From Prostheceraeus crozeri (lineage: Eukaryota; Platyhelminthes; Polycladida; Euryleptidae): a DNA stretch of 64,000 bases. A model generated the notes under the pieces. The model saw only the letters and a program-made list of their open reading frames with translations. It searched no databases and was not told the DNA's origin. This document shows, piece after piece, positions 1-10,740 of the stretch; the stretch's first letter is position 1, and each line of letters starts with the position of its first letter. The translations under genes and the position numbers were made by a program. The stretch is taken from the NCBI GenBank assembly GCA_907163375.1, contig CAJQUW010013630.1:58469-122468 (forward strand). The letters are read 5' to 3'.

Positions 1-1615
1 CAACAAGATTTCGATTTAACAACCCCTCTCTGCTAACAAAAGAGGAGATTGAAATAGTTGTACACACGCAAGTACGCAACTGTGATTCGCCATTTTTTAC
101 CGCAAATCACCCTCCAGTTTTATTCATACGTCATATCTAGTCATGGAATGAAACAAAGACATTGTCAAAAAAATGCCACGACAAAAACATGATGAAATAT
201 GCTTTCACCTAGAACATATCTTTGTAACATTCCTATAAAAATAACTTAGAACAATTTGAATCTACTTTGTTACTTGCGTGATCGTGGAAAATTTTGAGAA
301 GCAACACATCTACGTCAATAATTGAGATCACAGAATTAGAGCTGTAAATTTTTCCTATCTTCTGATGCGGTAATGCTACAAAAACAAAACTTCTGATAAG
401 CAGTTATTGGTCTGCAAGACCATCATCTATTCATTTAAAATGTCATTCCTTTAGTATCATTAAAAATAATTTGATACTTGAAAATGTAATAATAAGTGCT
501 ATCTTGCCTGCGCACACAGATGCGATTTCTCATCCGGTCAATCGTAGTCAGTCAGCATAAATTTGTCTAGCAAGTACGTTTTGTAGAAAATACTCAATAT
601 GAAGTCTATACGAGTGACTGCTATCTCATGCATAGATGTCGTTTCAATGCAGAGATTGGAGAAAATTTCCTTTGATAACTGATTAACTTCTGCATGAGTA
701 CTTTTATATTTAAACCACTGATGAAGACGACATCGTCTTTCAAATTGCAATTTGGATAGTAAAATGATGGAGAATGAAACGAAGTTATCCAAAATGGTTG
801 GGCTCAATTTGTTGCGACTCAAAAAGAAATATACCGACGCATTACCTTAGATGCGATCATGTAGTCGGTTTGAAGAACGAATCTGTCGCAAGTGGCACCC
901 AAAATCAGCGCGAAGCACATGTAGAGGAAGAAACTGAAATCAAAGAAAATATAATGTCAGCTGACTTCTGTATCACGAAATTAAATTTTGCATTGTAAAT
1001 TTAAGAATCGAATTTTCAGATTGTTTTTGAGAGAAATGTTGTTGGCTTCTCTACCAGGTCTCATACAAACCCCATGATTGAGATGAATTCCATGATATCT
1101 AATCGTCAAATATCATAAAAATGCAACTAGTTAAGTGTTTAGAAGATGGCTATTAGTCGCAGTGGAGCAAGAGATGCAAGTTTTCAGTTTGATTGCAATA
1201 TGTTTGCCATCACTTTAAATCAGGCAGAATTTTTATTCAATTATGGAAATGTGTTAATGAACTTTTGTGAAACTAACCGCTTTGCATTCTGATCATTCCG
1301 AGCAGAGTCATACACTGAAAATTCACAATATGCAGCAATTACACATTTGCTCTTCATTTAATCAATGAATGATCGGAAATAAGCAATTTATTTCAGTTTT
1401 GCACCATCTTAGGTACCGAAATGAGAGCCAAGCATCATCCAGCAGTTTCATTGCTTCAAAACCCCTGTGTCAACCACATTAAGCCATGATAAAACACAGT
1501 GGTTCTAAACATATGGGTGGCGACCATTTTTGGGTTCGCTAACTTTTTTGAAAGGGTTGGAGGGTGCTTTGCTATCTGTAGTAGCTGACATACTACAACG
1601 AGTACGACTTCCTTC
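1..1615. other. Intron 4 of the SLC12A8-like gene, distal part
   Basis: AT-rich sequence without a recognised gene, RNA or repeat. No exon continuing the cotransporter was found on the minus strand. Confidence 0.5.
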
Positions 1616-2119
1616 TAGATTCATGCGAAAATAGAACTTTGGCAAGCTGATCGATCGTGGAGAATGCGCTTCGCTTCCAACCATTGAAAGTTGCATGAAA
1701 GACGAATTCAATCTGCGCCACTCATCGAAACTCATGTCATGAATTTGAAAGATAGACTGCTTCATTATTTTGATCCCAAATGTCGCCACTTTCGATGCAT
1801 CTTCTCTCCTTTTATTGTGACTGCGGAAGCTGTCAGCGATTCACATCCTGTTGAAGTGGCGGAGGAGCTACTTGATTTATCGAACGATGTCGTTTTAAAG
1901 GTTCTTTTTCCGAAGGTACGGTTTGTGATCTCTAGGAGCCGACTGCTATCGAAATATCCACCGCCAGCTACTTCTGCCGTGAAATTGTTGCTTCCATTCG
2001 CTTCGACATGGTCACCACAGTTAAGCTCAAGACGAAATGATCTGTGGTTGGCATTAAATGAAAACCCTTTCCTCCGAATCGAAGAATTATTTGAAAAATT
2101 ACAGTGCCCATCGTTTTAA
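1616..2119 (+). pseudogene. hAT-family transposase C-terminal remnant (ZBED5/FAM200-like)
   Basis: Open frame from about 1691 to 2119 encodes the C-terminal part of a hAT transposase of the ZBED5/FAM200 kind. Visible motifs in order are DRLLHYFDPKCRHF, EELLDLSNDVVLKVLF, a stretch ending YPPPATSAVKLLLPFAS, and ALNENPFLRIEELFEKLQ. In the family the segment after LLPF reads TTYLCExGFS and about 20 residues more before the AL..I.PRI..L motif; here that part is largely missing, so there is an internal deletion. Just upstream, a different frame (KIELWQ at about 1631) matches the family motif that precedes this region, so the frame is also broken. It sits in intron 4 antisense to the host gene. Probably an old dead transposon; a domesticated gene is unlikely given the deletion and missing N-terminus. 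Confidence 0.68.
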
Positions 2120-2417
2120 TTTTTCTAAATTTTTAATTAGAATTTTTGTGCCAGCAAAATGCGACTTGATATCTTTGCGGTCGCAGAAAGATTTCTATCA
2201 AAAATTCAGCTATTCGGGGGTCACCACTAAAATGGTTCAGAGCCTACCGTTTCTACTGACTCTTACCTGACTCCTACTGCTGATAAGGTACCAACAGGAA
2301 TGCTGCGACGAGGATTTCGCAAATCACCGCTCATATTGATACCCGCGAATACACCTGCATTCAGAAAAAAAATGAATGATCCGAAACTGACTTACCAAAT
2401 TTCACACAGGATCTTAC

Positions 2418-2645
2418 CGGTAGCTGTTGGGAAGAAAACTCCAAAGACAGTGAAGAAAGTCTCGTGCTTGATATATGAAGGACCTGTGTTGTTCTGCAGA
2501 TTCTCGATGAGGTAGCCCGTGACTCCGTCACTTGGACTCGTCTTCACAAAAGATCCAACCATGAAATCTAACACCGCAACGAACAATGTCATCAACAGAA
2601 TGAGTTGAAGTCGAATAACCCATTTGACTCCCGCTAAGTTGATGC
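2418..2645 (-). CDS. SLC12A8: SLC12A8-like cotransporter, exon 4
   Basis: This 228-bp exon is bounded by a cag acceptor (2648-2646 region) and a GTAAGAT donor after 2418; it enters with two bases and leaves with one. It completes a Gly codon from exon 3 and reads [58 protein letters not shown] and [12 protein letters not shown]. Human SLC12A8 has DFVVGSFTHLDPEHGFIGY, LQNNTLPDY and [16 protein letters not shown] here. LQNNT is a potential N-glycosylation site (NNT) in an extracellular loop. The family continues with VMAGFNMGGDLREP; that exon is not found in the 2417 bases to the left, so the gene leaves the window. Confidence 0.96.
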
Positions 2646-4140
2646 CTGGAGATAAGAGTGCTTTATCTTCATTGATTTAAGGCATTAATTACATTTGGGC
2701 TGATGATTTTATTAGCAAACGAAGAAATTTTCATTTCTAATTATTAAATTGTGTTGAAGTTACCTCCACGAGTTTGATGATTCACTTCATACCCCAGGAC
2801 ATTTTTTTCAGGTATCAATTCGACTTGCGAATTTCAATATGCATGGTGGCAAGGACCTCCAGGCCATAAAGGTGAGTACTAAAATTGACAAGAACATTGT
2901 CCGCTTCGAATGATCGACATTATTCGCAACATTATTTACCAACAAAAACTTCTGAAATAATTGCCGAAAATTGTGTTTCAACATACTTGTGTAAAAGTTG
3001 TGTTAACCTAAATCAAAATTTATAAACTGATGAAATCTTATGAATTGAAGTATGTGATGACAGCACACAATTTCGAATGATAATAAATGAGTCATAAGCT
3101 TGGGTGGCACAGGAAGTACTGGCACTGGCTCCGAGAAAAGTGCAAAATGGATGTGTGTGTGTGTTATTTATCACAATAATTTAAATCGTCGCAGTAAGTA
3201 TATCTGAATTAGGATATTTTTGTGTTTTTTCTACAACCAATACGATACTCACATGTAGATCTGCATGCATCATTCAAGATATTTCGGATCTCAGTTTATC
3301 AGTTATTTCTGTTTATCTAAAACGATCATTATCAATTTTTGAATGTGGATTAAACAAAGGCAGTATTTTATGTAGCGTTTCAAAGTTGCTTCTTGTCGTG
3401 TTTCTGGTTCCCACTCTTGAAACTGGCAATGTGTCCCTGAGACGCCGCTAATGAGTCGTTCCTGATAATATTGAGGATAGCTCACAGGGGACCTACCTGT
3501 AAGAGCAGCGATATCCCTTGTCGGCTCAGTGGAGTGTCCCTGCATGTCTGCATCCATTGTAGCACATTAGGGCCTCCTGGGGCGGGGCAGGGGCAGGGCC
3601 GCTGTTAGTTTGGTGTTTGGTGAATTCGGCTAGATTGTTTCTACTATGGAGTCTGAGTCGTTGCACTTTCTCGTGCTTCTTATACCTTAAGCATTTCATC
3701 ATTACATTCTCTCTCTCAATTCTTACATTATGAGCAAAAACCACTTTTCATCCAGGCTTCCACTTTTCCTTAACTTAACGTACGTGCTGTTCAATATCAA
3801 CTGAACTTTGTGATGACGACAAAATCGGATAAAGGGATCATGATTCACAATAGTTCTCAAACTCCATCTTATATAATATCTGTCTACTTGGAATTACACT
3901 AGAGGCGTGCAATGCAATCATTAATTTAGCAAACGACAATTAAATTTCCATTTCATACGAAGAAATTTTACATGCGGTCCTCATTCACTTAACAATGACA
4001 CATTATTAATCATTTCATTAAGAGTGTGTATAACTGTTGTTATCTTACTGTTATTCACATACTTCATAATAGCTTTTCAAAATTTTCACCCAGCAGGCCT
4101 GGCACAGCAATAAGCCATGAATCAGGCAGGGTAGGGATTG
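2646..4140. other. Intron 3, unassigned part
   Basis: No recognised gene. A short (TG)n run lies at about 3151-3166. An open minus-strand stretch at 3303-3744 has somewhat higher GC but no motif I can name. Confidence 0.45.
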
Positions 4141-4149
4141 CTGTTGCTG

Positions 4150-4935
4150 CCGTTTAAGGTTCGTTGTTCCAGCGTGCAAGAGCAAATCCGTCGTAAAGTA
4201 AATTCTTCAGTTCGTCCGGTAGTTCAGTTTGTCCTTGATCTCTCTTCTCTTTATGTCGTTCGTTTCTGTCTCCGATCACAATCTGAATTGGTGTCCTTCC
4301 TTCCGTTATTAACTGAATTTCAATCCCATTATGTTTTTCATCGCATTTCTTCGGGTCTACTCATCACATGCCAATAGCACCTCAATCTTTCGCACCCCAA
4401 GCATTTCTCTATCCCTCCAAATTTTAGCATATTCTGCATTTCTCTGCTGCTCTTTTTTCTTCCTATGAGCTCACACCTCTTGCAGTTCTTGGCATCCTCA
4501 TCTCTACGCATCCCTCGGTTACCAATACCCCAATTGCGCAAAAAATGATGTTAACAACACTACCGCCCCTTACTCGGGGCTTGGACGGTGCTGACACAGT
4601 CAGACTTTAATCAGGAGCATTGTGATCTTTTACTCCGTATGACACTTTCTTCCAATGACACTTTCGGGGCTCGACCTCTGGACTCAAAGGTCACTAGGCA
4701 AAGTACTTAACCACTGTGCCACGGAGAACACTTCTCCTGATATCCACTTTTTTCATGGCCCAGGTTTCAGTCCTGTTTAACATAGCATCCTAACACAAGT
4801 CTGGTACAGAATGCTCTTGTGCTTTCAGGATCTCGGAGCTTCTTCCATCCGGCCGCGATTCTTGTTGTAACATCTTCTTCGGTGCCGTTGTCACCGGAGA
4901 GCATGTCGCCTACGTAGCAGAAATTTCAATTATTC
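4150..4935 (-). mobile_element. LINE 3'-part, split by a SINE
   Basis: Minus-strand fragments of a non-LTR retrotransposon. The piece 4930-4736 reads VGDMLSGDNGTEEDVTTRIA and continues, with a frame change, towards LGHEKSGYQE (family ETWAMKK). The piece 4541-4150 contains RKKSSREMQNMLKFGGIEK and LRCYWHVMSRPEEM, matching the usual LINE ending LRWxGHVxRRPEE. Between them lies a tRNA-derived SINE on the same strand, so the LINE was already in place when the SINE inserted. The 5' side of the LINE abuts a second SINE at 4941. The clade is not fixed; RTE/CR1-like relatives have similar wording. Confidence 0.7.
4560..4731 (-). repeat. tRNA-derived SINE, family A
   Basis: On the minus strand: TCCGTGGCACAGTGG (A box), about 30 bases, AGAGGTCGAGCCCCG (B box), then AGTGTCATTGGAAG and a tail containing GTCAGCACCGTCCAAGCC. 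The same order recurs in at least five other places in this window (4941, 17621, 29780, 34130, 57421). This copy is inserted in a LINE of the same orientation. Confidence 0.85.
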
Positions 4936-4940
4936 AATCG

Positions 4941-5130
4941 TGGTGTCCGTGGCACAGTGGTTGCGCACTTGGACTAGCGATCTCATGGTCCAGAGGTCGA
5001 ACCCGGAAAGTGTCATTGAGGAAGGGGCAGGAAGGGCGGCGGGACTACACAGCACAAAACGCCTCCAAACAAAAGTCAAGTCACCGTCCAAGGCCCCAGT
5101 CCAAGGCCAAAAGGGACGTAAAAAAAAGAA
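4941..5130 (+). repeat. tRNA-derived SINE, family A
   Basis: GGTGTCCGTGGCACAGTGG begins the tRNA-like head, followed by AGAGGTCGAACCCGG (B box), GTGTCATTGAGGAAG, GGCGGGACT and CACCGTCCAAGGCCCCAG, ending in an A-rich tail near 5120-5155. Polymerase III promoter boxes are intact by eye. Confidence 0.85.
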
Positions 5131-5159
5131 AAAATCCGCAAAAAAAATCAAAACGAGTT

Positions 5160-7739
5160 GCTTTCAAGTGACAAAATATTAGCTTTAAGCTCGCTAAATT
5201 GTTTCCATCAGAAACCTGTCCTCATGCCATTGACAGCATCAACATTGTATTGGAAAGGGTCAGTGGAAGGTCATTTCAAAGCTGCGCCGTTCGAATTAAA
5301 AATCCTTTCGGTCGACTGGCTGTACGAGTGCTCTCTAAACTCACATGAAAGTACATGAGCACCTGCTGTTGGAAAAGGATATCAAGCATGGGTGCGAATC
5401 TCTCTGGTATTGAAATTTGACACTATTTTCATTAATTTGTATTTTACATTGGTTTACGAGTAATTCACAACGTCCATGAATATAATGTCAAAATTCATGT
5501 AATAAATAGCGATGATCTTTGACATCCACAAGAAATGCGAATTTCATCCATCGCATTTGTGTCAGAATTACCATAATCATGCATTACACCGTTCACAATT
5601 TCAAACAGCCTCTCACTCTTGAACTAGAATAGTCTCATTGGTTGAATTGTTGTTGTTAGTTCATCGCATATAAAGCCTTCAGGCGACATCATTTGCTATT
5701 TAATATCATTTTAAACGCGTGAACTAGATGTCTAGACGCTGGAGATTTCAATCATTATTCATGAATTTGCTTTTCGGGTCAGAATATCTCTGTACTTTTA
5801 TCCTTTAGTTTCTGGGACTGTTAATCGCGCTGTAAGTCTTCATGCAGTTAGTTTATTCTATTATTACAATATGACCGTTATGGGATTCAATGCGTTTTAC
5901 AATCAGTTCATGACTGTCGATACTAATTAGAAGTGATCTCTGCTTTCAATTGCATTCTGTTTGTACTCATTCTGACAGGACGAATAGCTGGTCCTACTGC
6001 AGACTTTGGCTCCGTCCGACTCATCGGTCAGGCGAGAGCAGTCGGAAAATCAGTGTTTTTGGTGTCTTTCACCTATTTGATTGTCTTTCTCCTGAGGTAT
6101 TCCAAGTACAAGCTATTTCGTATTTTCATTTCAATTTCTACAATTCCTCAACTCCGTAATAAACTTCCGCTAGTAAGGATTTGCGATTTTCATCGACATA
6201 AACCCTTACTTGCAACATCTATCACTTCCCATTCTGACGTAATTGTAGAAATTCGATAATTAGGAGCATCTATTGTTTACCGACAGCTGTTCTCCACAAT
6301 GTTAAGAATTCTTCTCTCATGTGTCCGAAGGAAATCCGCTCACAATCTGTTCATACTTCACAATCATGTCGTGAAAATACGCAGAGAAATTCAGAAACTT
6401 TCCTCCATGTTCAAAGTATTATCTCCGGAAATTCAATAGACAATTCACAAGATTAAAATTCCAATCGCTTCACTAAACATGCTTGTAGCAGTAAAATAAT
6501 TCCTTCTGGTAACAAGACTTTAGATGAAGTGTGACTACCACGGCTGTGGAGACTACTCCTACCGGATACTGTAATCCCCTATCCATTGCATTGTAATCAA
6601 TTGGTGGCAATTAATAGATTGCTCCTATCAAAAATTGCATTTAATTTATTGGTGTTCGTCAGTAACTGTAATTAATTGATTGATTGATTTGTGTTGTAAT
6701 TGGGAAGGCATTTAATTGACTGATTTACTTGCAATGCCATTACCACTCACCGTCCTAGGAAAACCTCCTTAAGTTTTTCCACTAACCATTGCGGCGACTT
6801 GTACGTGTCATAAATTTCCAGATACATCGCATTATGGAGCAATCAGAAAAGTTCTCTTCCCATCTATTGAATCATATTGTGCCTTCTCGTCTCCTGTTTT
6901 CTAGACAATTAAGAATACCCTTATGCAAGACTGCCCGCAGATCTGTTTCATTTCTACTTTGGGCAGTATCTCTGTACAATTCTCAGTGACATTATTTGCT
7001 TAACTTTTATTTGTTCTCAAAGTCATGCAACCTACTTTGACCTACTCATACATACCTACTTGTATTGCCAGTTCATGTATCTTGCTGTATAAATTATTTT
7101 TCATTGCTTGTATAATTGTGATTTTCATTTCACAATTTAACACGCTACTACTACTACAACTAAGTGATATACTTCGATGCTAAGGTTGTTCAACATATCT
7201 TATGCATAATTGATCGGTTTCAGGATTCTAATCAGGAACTATTTGTTGCACTGTGTATTTAGCATCTCCATATTACAATACTTTTATGATAACTTTTAAA
7301 ACTCTATTTCATGTTCTGTTAGGGACATGTGATTATTCATTCACTTGTTTCAATTAATGACTATCACCATAATAATGATGCATGAACTTACATCTGTAAT
7401 ATAGTTTATCAGCTTTCACGATCATTTAAGAATATAGTAAAATGCATCTCATGTAATGGGTCTACTCGAGTCACTATACAAATTGATAGCAAGCTGTAGA
7501 GCGACTTATAAAGTATGTAGACCTATGCAGCCTAATGCGTGAAATTGAAACAAGAGTGAAAAATTCAAAATCAAGAATTAGTCTTTTCAAACGGTGACGA
7601 TAAATAAAAATAAAAAAAGAATAGCAATTAAATTGATTCCTTGACCAAACTTAATTGCAAATTTTTTGGATCCCTGATTTCATCCCTTATTTGACTGGGC
7701 ACCAGCAAAACAGCTGATGAAGTTTACTGCACCAACTGC
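5160..7739. other. Intron 3, unassigned stretch
   Basis: No gene or clear repeat is recognised. Low-complexity ATTG/AATT-rich sequence lies at about 6570-6730. Open frames up to 108 codons (5933-6259, plus strand) show no known motif. Confidence 0.45.
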
Positions 7740-8396
7740 ACCGTATTTCCTCTAAAAAAACTCCGCGGCAAATATTCAAAGTCACCCACTTTTAAGTGCG
7801 GCGTTTATTAGAGGGCGGCGTATACTATTTTCCACACTTACATATGACCTTTTCTGACAAGTGTCAACAAGCTGAAAACTCGTCAAGCATTCTTATTGCA
7901 TTACCGATTTATTAACCGCCGATAAGGCGTGATGGCTTCGATGCTGATTGTACACAGGGTGGGATCAATTTCTCTAAATAACCGATGCAGTGTTGCTATT
8001 TCTTTCCCATGGTCATTTGAACACGAGAATCACATAAAGCATGAGCTTGATGGGTCATGACTAGACTCAGTGCTCGCCGTAACAGGCAGCTCTAATAAGT
8101 TACCGAATCTGAATCTAAATCAGAGTCCGCTGTCAATGGCAAGATGAAATCAGACGTATAGAAGATAATTAACTATCGAAATGGCTTGAGTGTGAGGTTG
8201 AATGTGAACCTGTTATCATGTGGCTTCTTTTATCATTATAAAGACTAAAATCAAAGCAATATCATTAAGCATTCCACTGACGTTTGTAAATAATATCCTT
8301 GTTTTTTAGCTAAATGGATGAGATATGTGCTGTGCTGTTATTCTCTTATGATTTTCTTAATGTCAGAGGTGTGGCGTTTATTAGATGAAATACGGT
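7740..8396. mobile_element. Non-autonomous inverted-repeat element, 657 bp
   Basis: The left end ACCGTATTTCCTCTAAAAAA is mirrored at the right end, whose reverse complement reads ACCGTATTTCATCTAATAAA followed by CGCC. An extra copy of the inner repeat (GCGTTTATTAGAGG) lies at 7801-7814 in opposite orientation. No protein is encoded. It resembles a MITE of an unassigned DNA-transposon superfamily; a target duplication is not clear. Confidence 0.7.
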
Positions 8397-8627
8397 AACT
8401 GAAATACTGTTATTTAACACTGATATTTTAGTGTATACGGAAACACGGAATATATGAAGAAACTATTAATTTCTATCAAACCTTGTTGCAAAACTGTTTG
8501 TCCTGGTGGCAGCCTTCGACCACTTACATCCCTAAACTTGCTGAAAACTAGGGAATACAAGGAAGGAAGCGATTGCCATTGAGTCGGTTATCTCGAATAT
8601 AGTAAAATTCAAATAACATCCTCTTAC

Positions 8628-8937
8628 CTAACAAGAGGAGCACAACGCTGATTGCAATCCCCTTCGCTACCCATTCATTCTCAATCTTGAATAATCCTGC
8701 TATAGACTCTCCAAAGCCGACGGTGTAGAGCGAGCATGCGACGCCTTGACCGAAGCAATAGAGGATGCCGATAGCGGAGCTGATCCGAGCACCTAGCACA
8801 TGCGAGAGAAGGAAGTAGACACCGCCCGTCCCGATCTTCAGCCGTTCACACATCCCGATGGCTGACAAGACGGAGATTAAAGCGACTGACACGGTGGAGA
8901 GAATGATCAGCATTGAGAGGCCGATACCAGCATTACC
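8628..8937 (-). CDS. SLC12A8: SLC12A8-like cotransporter, exon 3 (helices 2-4)
   Basis: This 310-bp exon starts after ctctgcag and ends with a GTAAGAG donor; phases are 0 in and 1 out. It encodes GNAGIGLSMLIILSTVSVA, then LSAIGMCERLKIGTGGVYF, then a stretch with GILYCFGQGVACSLYTVGFG and a hydrophobic segment ISVVLLLL. It aligns without gaps to the human stretch that contains SGIGVGERSSIGSGGVY and [20 protein letters not shown]. The GTGGVYF motif corresponds to the conserved glycine-rich loop of amino acid-polyamine-cation-fold transporters. Residues are hydrophobic and contain no interruptions, so this looks like an intact host exon under constraint. Confidence 0.96.
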
Positions 8938-9022
8938 CTGCAGAGGAAAGTGACTGATTAGAGGCTATTAAAGGTTTTTTAATGGAACTTCGCAATATCC
9001 TAACGAAATAATATCATCATTT

Positions 9023-9168
9023 TATCAAATCTCAACAGATGTAGCCACCACGAGACATGTTTCGGCCTGCTGGGCATCGAACCAGCGACGTTGGAAACCT
9101 ACTCATGACTGATGAGGCCAACAGGCCGACAGATGTCTCGTGGTGGTTACGCCTGTTGAGATATGATA
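9023..9168. mobile_element. Foldback element with tRNA-like B box in the loop
   Basis: Two inverted arms of about 47 bp (9023-9069 and 9122-9168) share ATCTCAACAG, CCACCACGAGACAT and TCGGCCTG with few mismatches. The 52-bp loop, read on the minus strand, contains ACGTCGCTGGTTCGATGCCC, which has the form of a polymerase III B box. The whole is therefore a hairpin-forming repeat wrapped around a tRNA-like fragment. Confidence 0.75.
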
Positions 9169-9330
9169 AATTTGTCGATTGTTAAATTACTTGTCTTGGC
9201 ATGTAGTGAGTAGCGCATGCGTGAAGCACCTCAATCTCGGATGCAGCATTAAGTGATTGCAGAATGCAATCCACCCTCCACGTGCCTGCGTTAAAGCAGT
9301 GCCTTCCTGGCTAGTTCACGCTCTCAACTG

Positions 9331-9397
9331 ATGGTCCGGTGGCCTTGTGGTTAGAGGGTGAGCTTGCACGTCCTCTAGCTCAACCGTCGCTGGTTCA
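9331..9397 (+). repeat. tRNA-like SINE head, family B
   Basis: GGTGGCCTTGTGGTTAGAGG resembles an A box and CCGTCGCTGGTTCA a B box, about 35 bases apart. The head stops where the transposase sequence begins. A related head (GTGGCCTTGTGGTAGAGTG) occurs at 33260. Confidence 0.6.
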
Positions 9398-10297
9398 GAA
9401 ACTTCTTCGACAATTCAAGACCTCCCCAAATCAGGGCGACATTCATTAAGTGGTGATCGTTCTTTAACTGTTTCTGGAGCAGTGGAAGAACTTAAATCAA
9501 AGAACAATTTTGGAATCTGCTCTGTGCGCGAGGTTGCTGAAGCATCCGAGATTTCCAAAAGCTCTGTGCACAGAATAATGAGAAACGATTTGCATTTGAA
9601 ACCTTACCGTCCTCAATTTGTTCAAGAACTGTTTCCAGCTGATTTTCAGAAGCGCTTGGAATTTGTCGACTTAATGATCGAAAAGTTCGGAAGTGACTTT
9701 AGTGACATTCTGTTTACAGATGAAGCTCATTTTCATCTTTCCGGAGAAACGTCTTCGTTGACTGGTGCTGTTTGGGATGATAGCAATCCTCAAATTCGCA
9801 TACCCAAACCTTTACACAGTTCAAGGTTGACGGTTTGGGTAGGTCTCAACAGACGATATGTTATACCGCCTTATTTCTTCGATGGAAGTGTCACTTCTGC
9901 TTCGTATATTGAAATGTTGGAGTCTCACTGTATTCCCTTCTTGAAATCAAAAAGAATTATGCCTCGGACAGGTTTCCAACAAGACGGTGCGCCACCGCAC
10001 ATTGGAAAAAAGGTGAAATTGTTTTTGAAAAAGAATTTCAAAGATCGAGTCATAAGTCGTCACTTTGATTTCCACTGGCCAGCATGCTCTCCTGACATCA
10101 CCCCATTGTATCATTGGTTTTGGGGTCATGTCAAGAATCAGGTATACAAGAAAAAGATGACAAGTTTGGTTGAATTAAAAGGAAGGATTATTGATGTGTG
10201 TTCGACAATTGATCAAGAGATGTTGGCAAGAGTTATCGATTCTCTGCCCGACAGACTTTACCAACTGAAATGTAACAAAGGTCATCAACTTACTTGA
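9396..10297 (+). pseudogene. Tc1/mariner transposase, catalytic Asp replaced by Tyr
   Basis: The continuous frame opens near 9396 with ETSSTIQDLPKSGR, the linker that normally follows the first helix-turn-helix, so the N-terminal DNA-binding helices are missing. A second helix-turn-helix follows (VREVAEASEISKSSVHRIMR). Numbering from the GTG at 9482 as residue 1, the first catalytic Asp is in LFTDEAHFHLSG (D80), the second in FQQDGAPPHI (D168), and the third should be in SPDxTPLDFFLWGH; here it is SPDITPLYHWFWGHVK, with Tyr210 at the expected Asp. There are 41 residues between D168 and 210, matching the DD41D spacing I recall for rosa/VISITOR lineages. No ATG is needed for the frame, so this is a fossil with a long, nearly undamaged open frame. 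It cannot cut DNA in the usual way without the third Asp. Confidence 0.9.
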
Positions 10298-10610
10298 AAC
10301 TGCTCGCAAGTGTTGAAATATAGTTTTATTCATGTTGGTATTATGTTTGTTTTTCCATACAGGATATACGTTGAAAGGAAAAACTATTATATTAAAAAAT
10401 TATTATTAGAAAAACAACTATTATTAAAAAACAATGATAATTTTGGGAGAAATAAAAATTAAAAAAATAAACCATTTAAGCAGTCGGGTATATATCAAAC
10501 AAATCTCCCATGTCTGCTTTTCAAAATAGAACTTGATTTATGTCTGTATCATTATTAGTTTTCTTGTAAAATAAAAATGAAATTCGTAGAGATATCTGGG
10601 ACAGCCTGTA
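9396..10610 (+). mobile_element. Tc1/mariner element, 5'-truncated (DD41D-type spacing)
   Basis: The transposon lacks its 5' terminal repeat; the sequence begins directly after a SINE-like head. Its 3' end is intact: the minus strand reads CAGGCTGTCCCAGATATCTC inward from 10608, flanked by TA at 10609-10610, the target of this superfamily. Between gene and terminus lies A/T-rich sequence. Sits in intron 2 of the cotransporter gene, antisense to it. Confidence 0.9.
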
Positions 10611-10620
10611 CATTAACCAG

Positions 10621-10740
10621 TAATTAAATGAAAGAAGTGTCACAAGCAATCGACTTGAAACATGGGGAATTGCCTATTTTCCTTATTTCCCTCAATGTCT
10701 TTTCGAGTCGCTTGCTTATGATACTACTTTCATGTAATTA
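10621..10740. mobile_element. Short MITE with 40-bp inverted ends
   Basis: The left end TAATTAAATGAAAGAAGTGT (continuing CACAAGCAATCGACTTGAAA) is mirrored by the right end, whose reverse complement starts TAATTACATGAAAGTAGTAT. Total 120 bp, no coding. One arm of the same family reappears at 59336. It lies 11 bases beyond the TA next to the mariner 3' end. Confidence 0.8.

Noticed and set aside
100-120. Minus-strand GGTGATTTGCGG (GDLR) as a possible next SLC12A8 exon, which should contain MGGDLREP
   Set aside because: The preceding residues do not read MAGFNM in any frame and a stop follows at once; chance match.
3303-3744. Two overlapping minus-strand open frames as a host exon
   Set aside because: No recognisable domain, no convincing splice-bounded phase with the cotransporter exons; may be an eroded repeat.
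5933-6259. 108-codon plus-strand open frame
   Set aside because: No conserved motif; composition like surrounding intron.
9331-9397. Functional tRNA gene
   Set aside because: Only A and B box similarity; no acceptor stem closes. The same holds for the heads at 4941, 17621 and 33255, which are SINEs.
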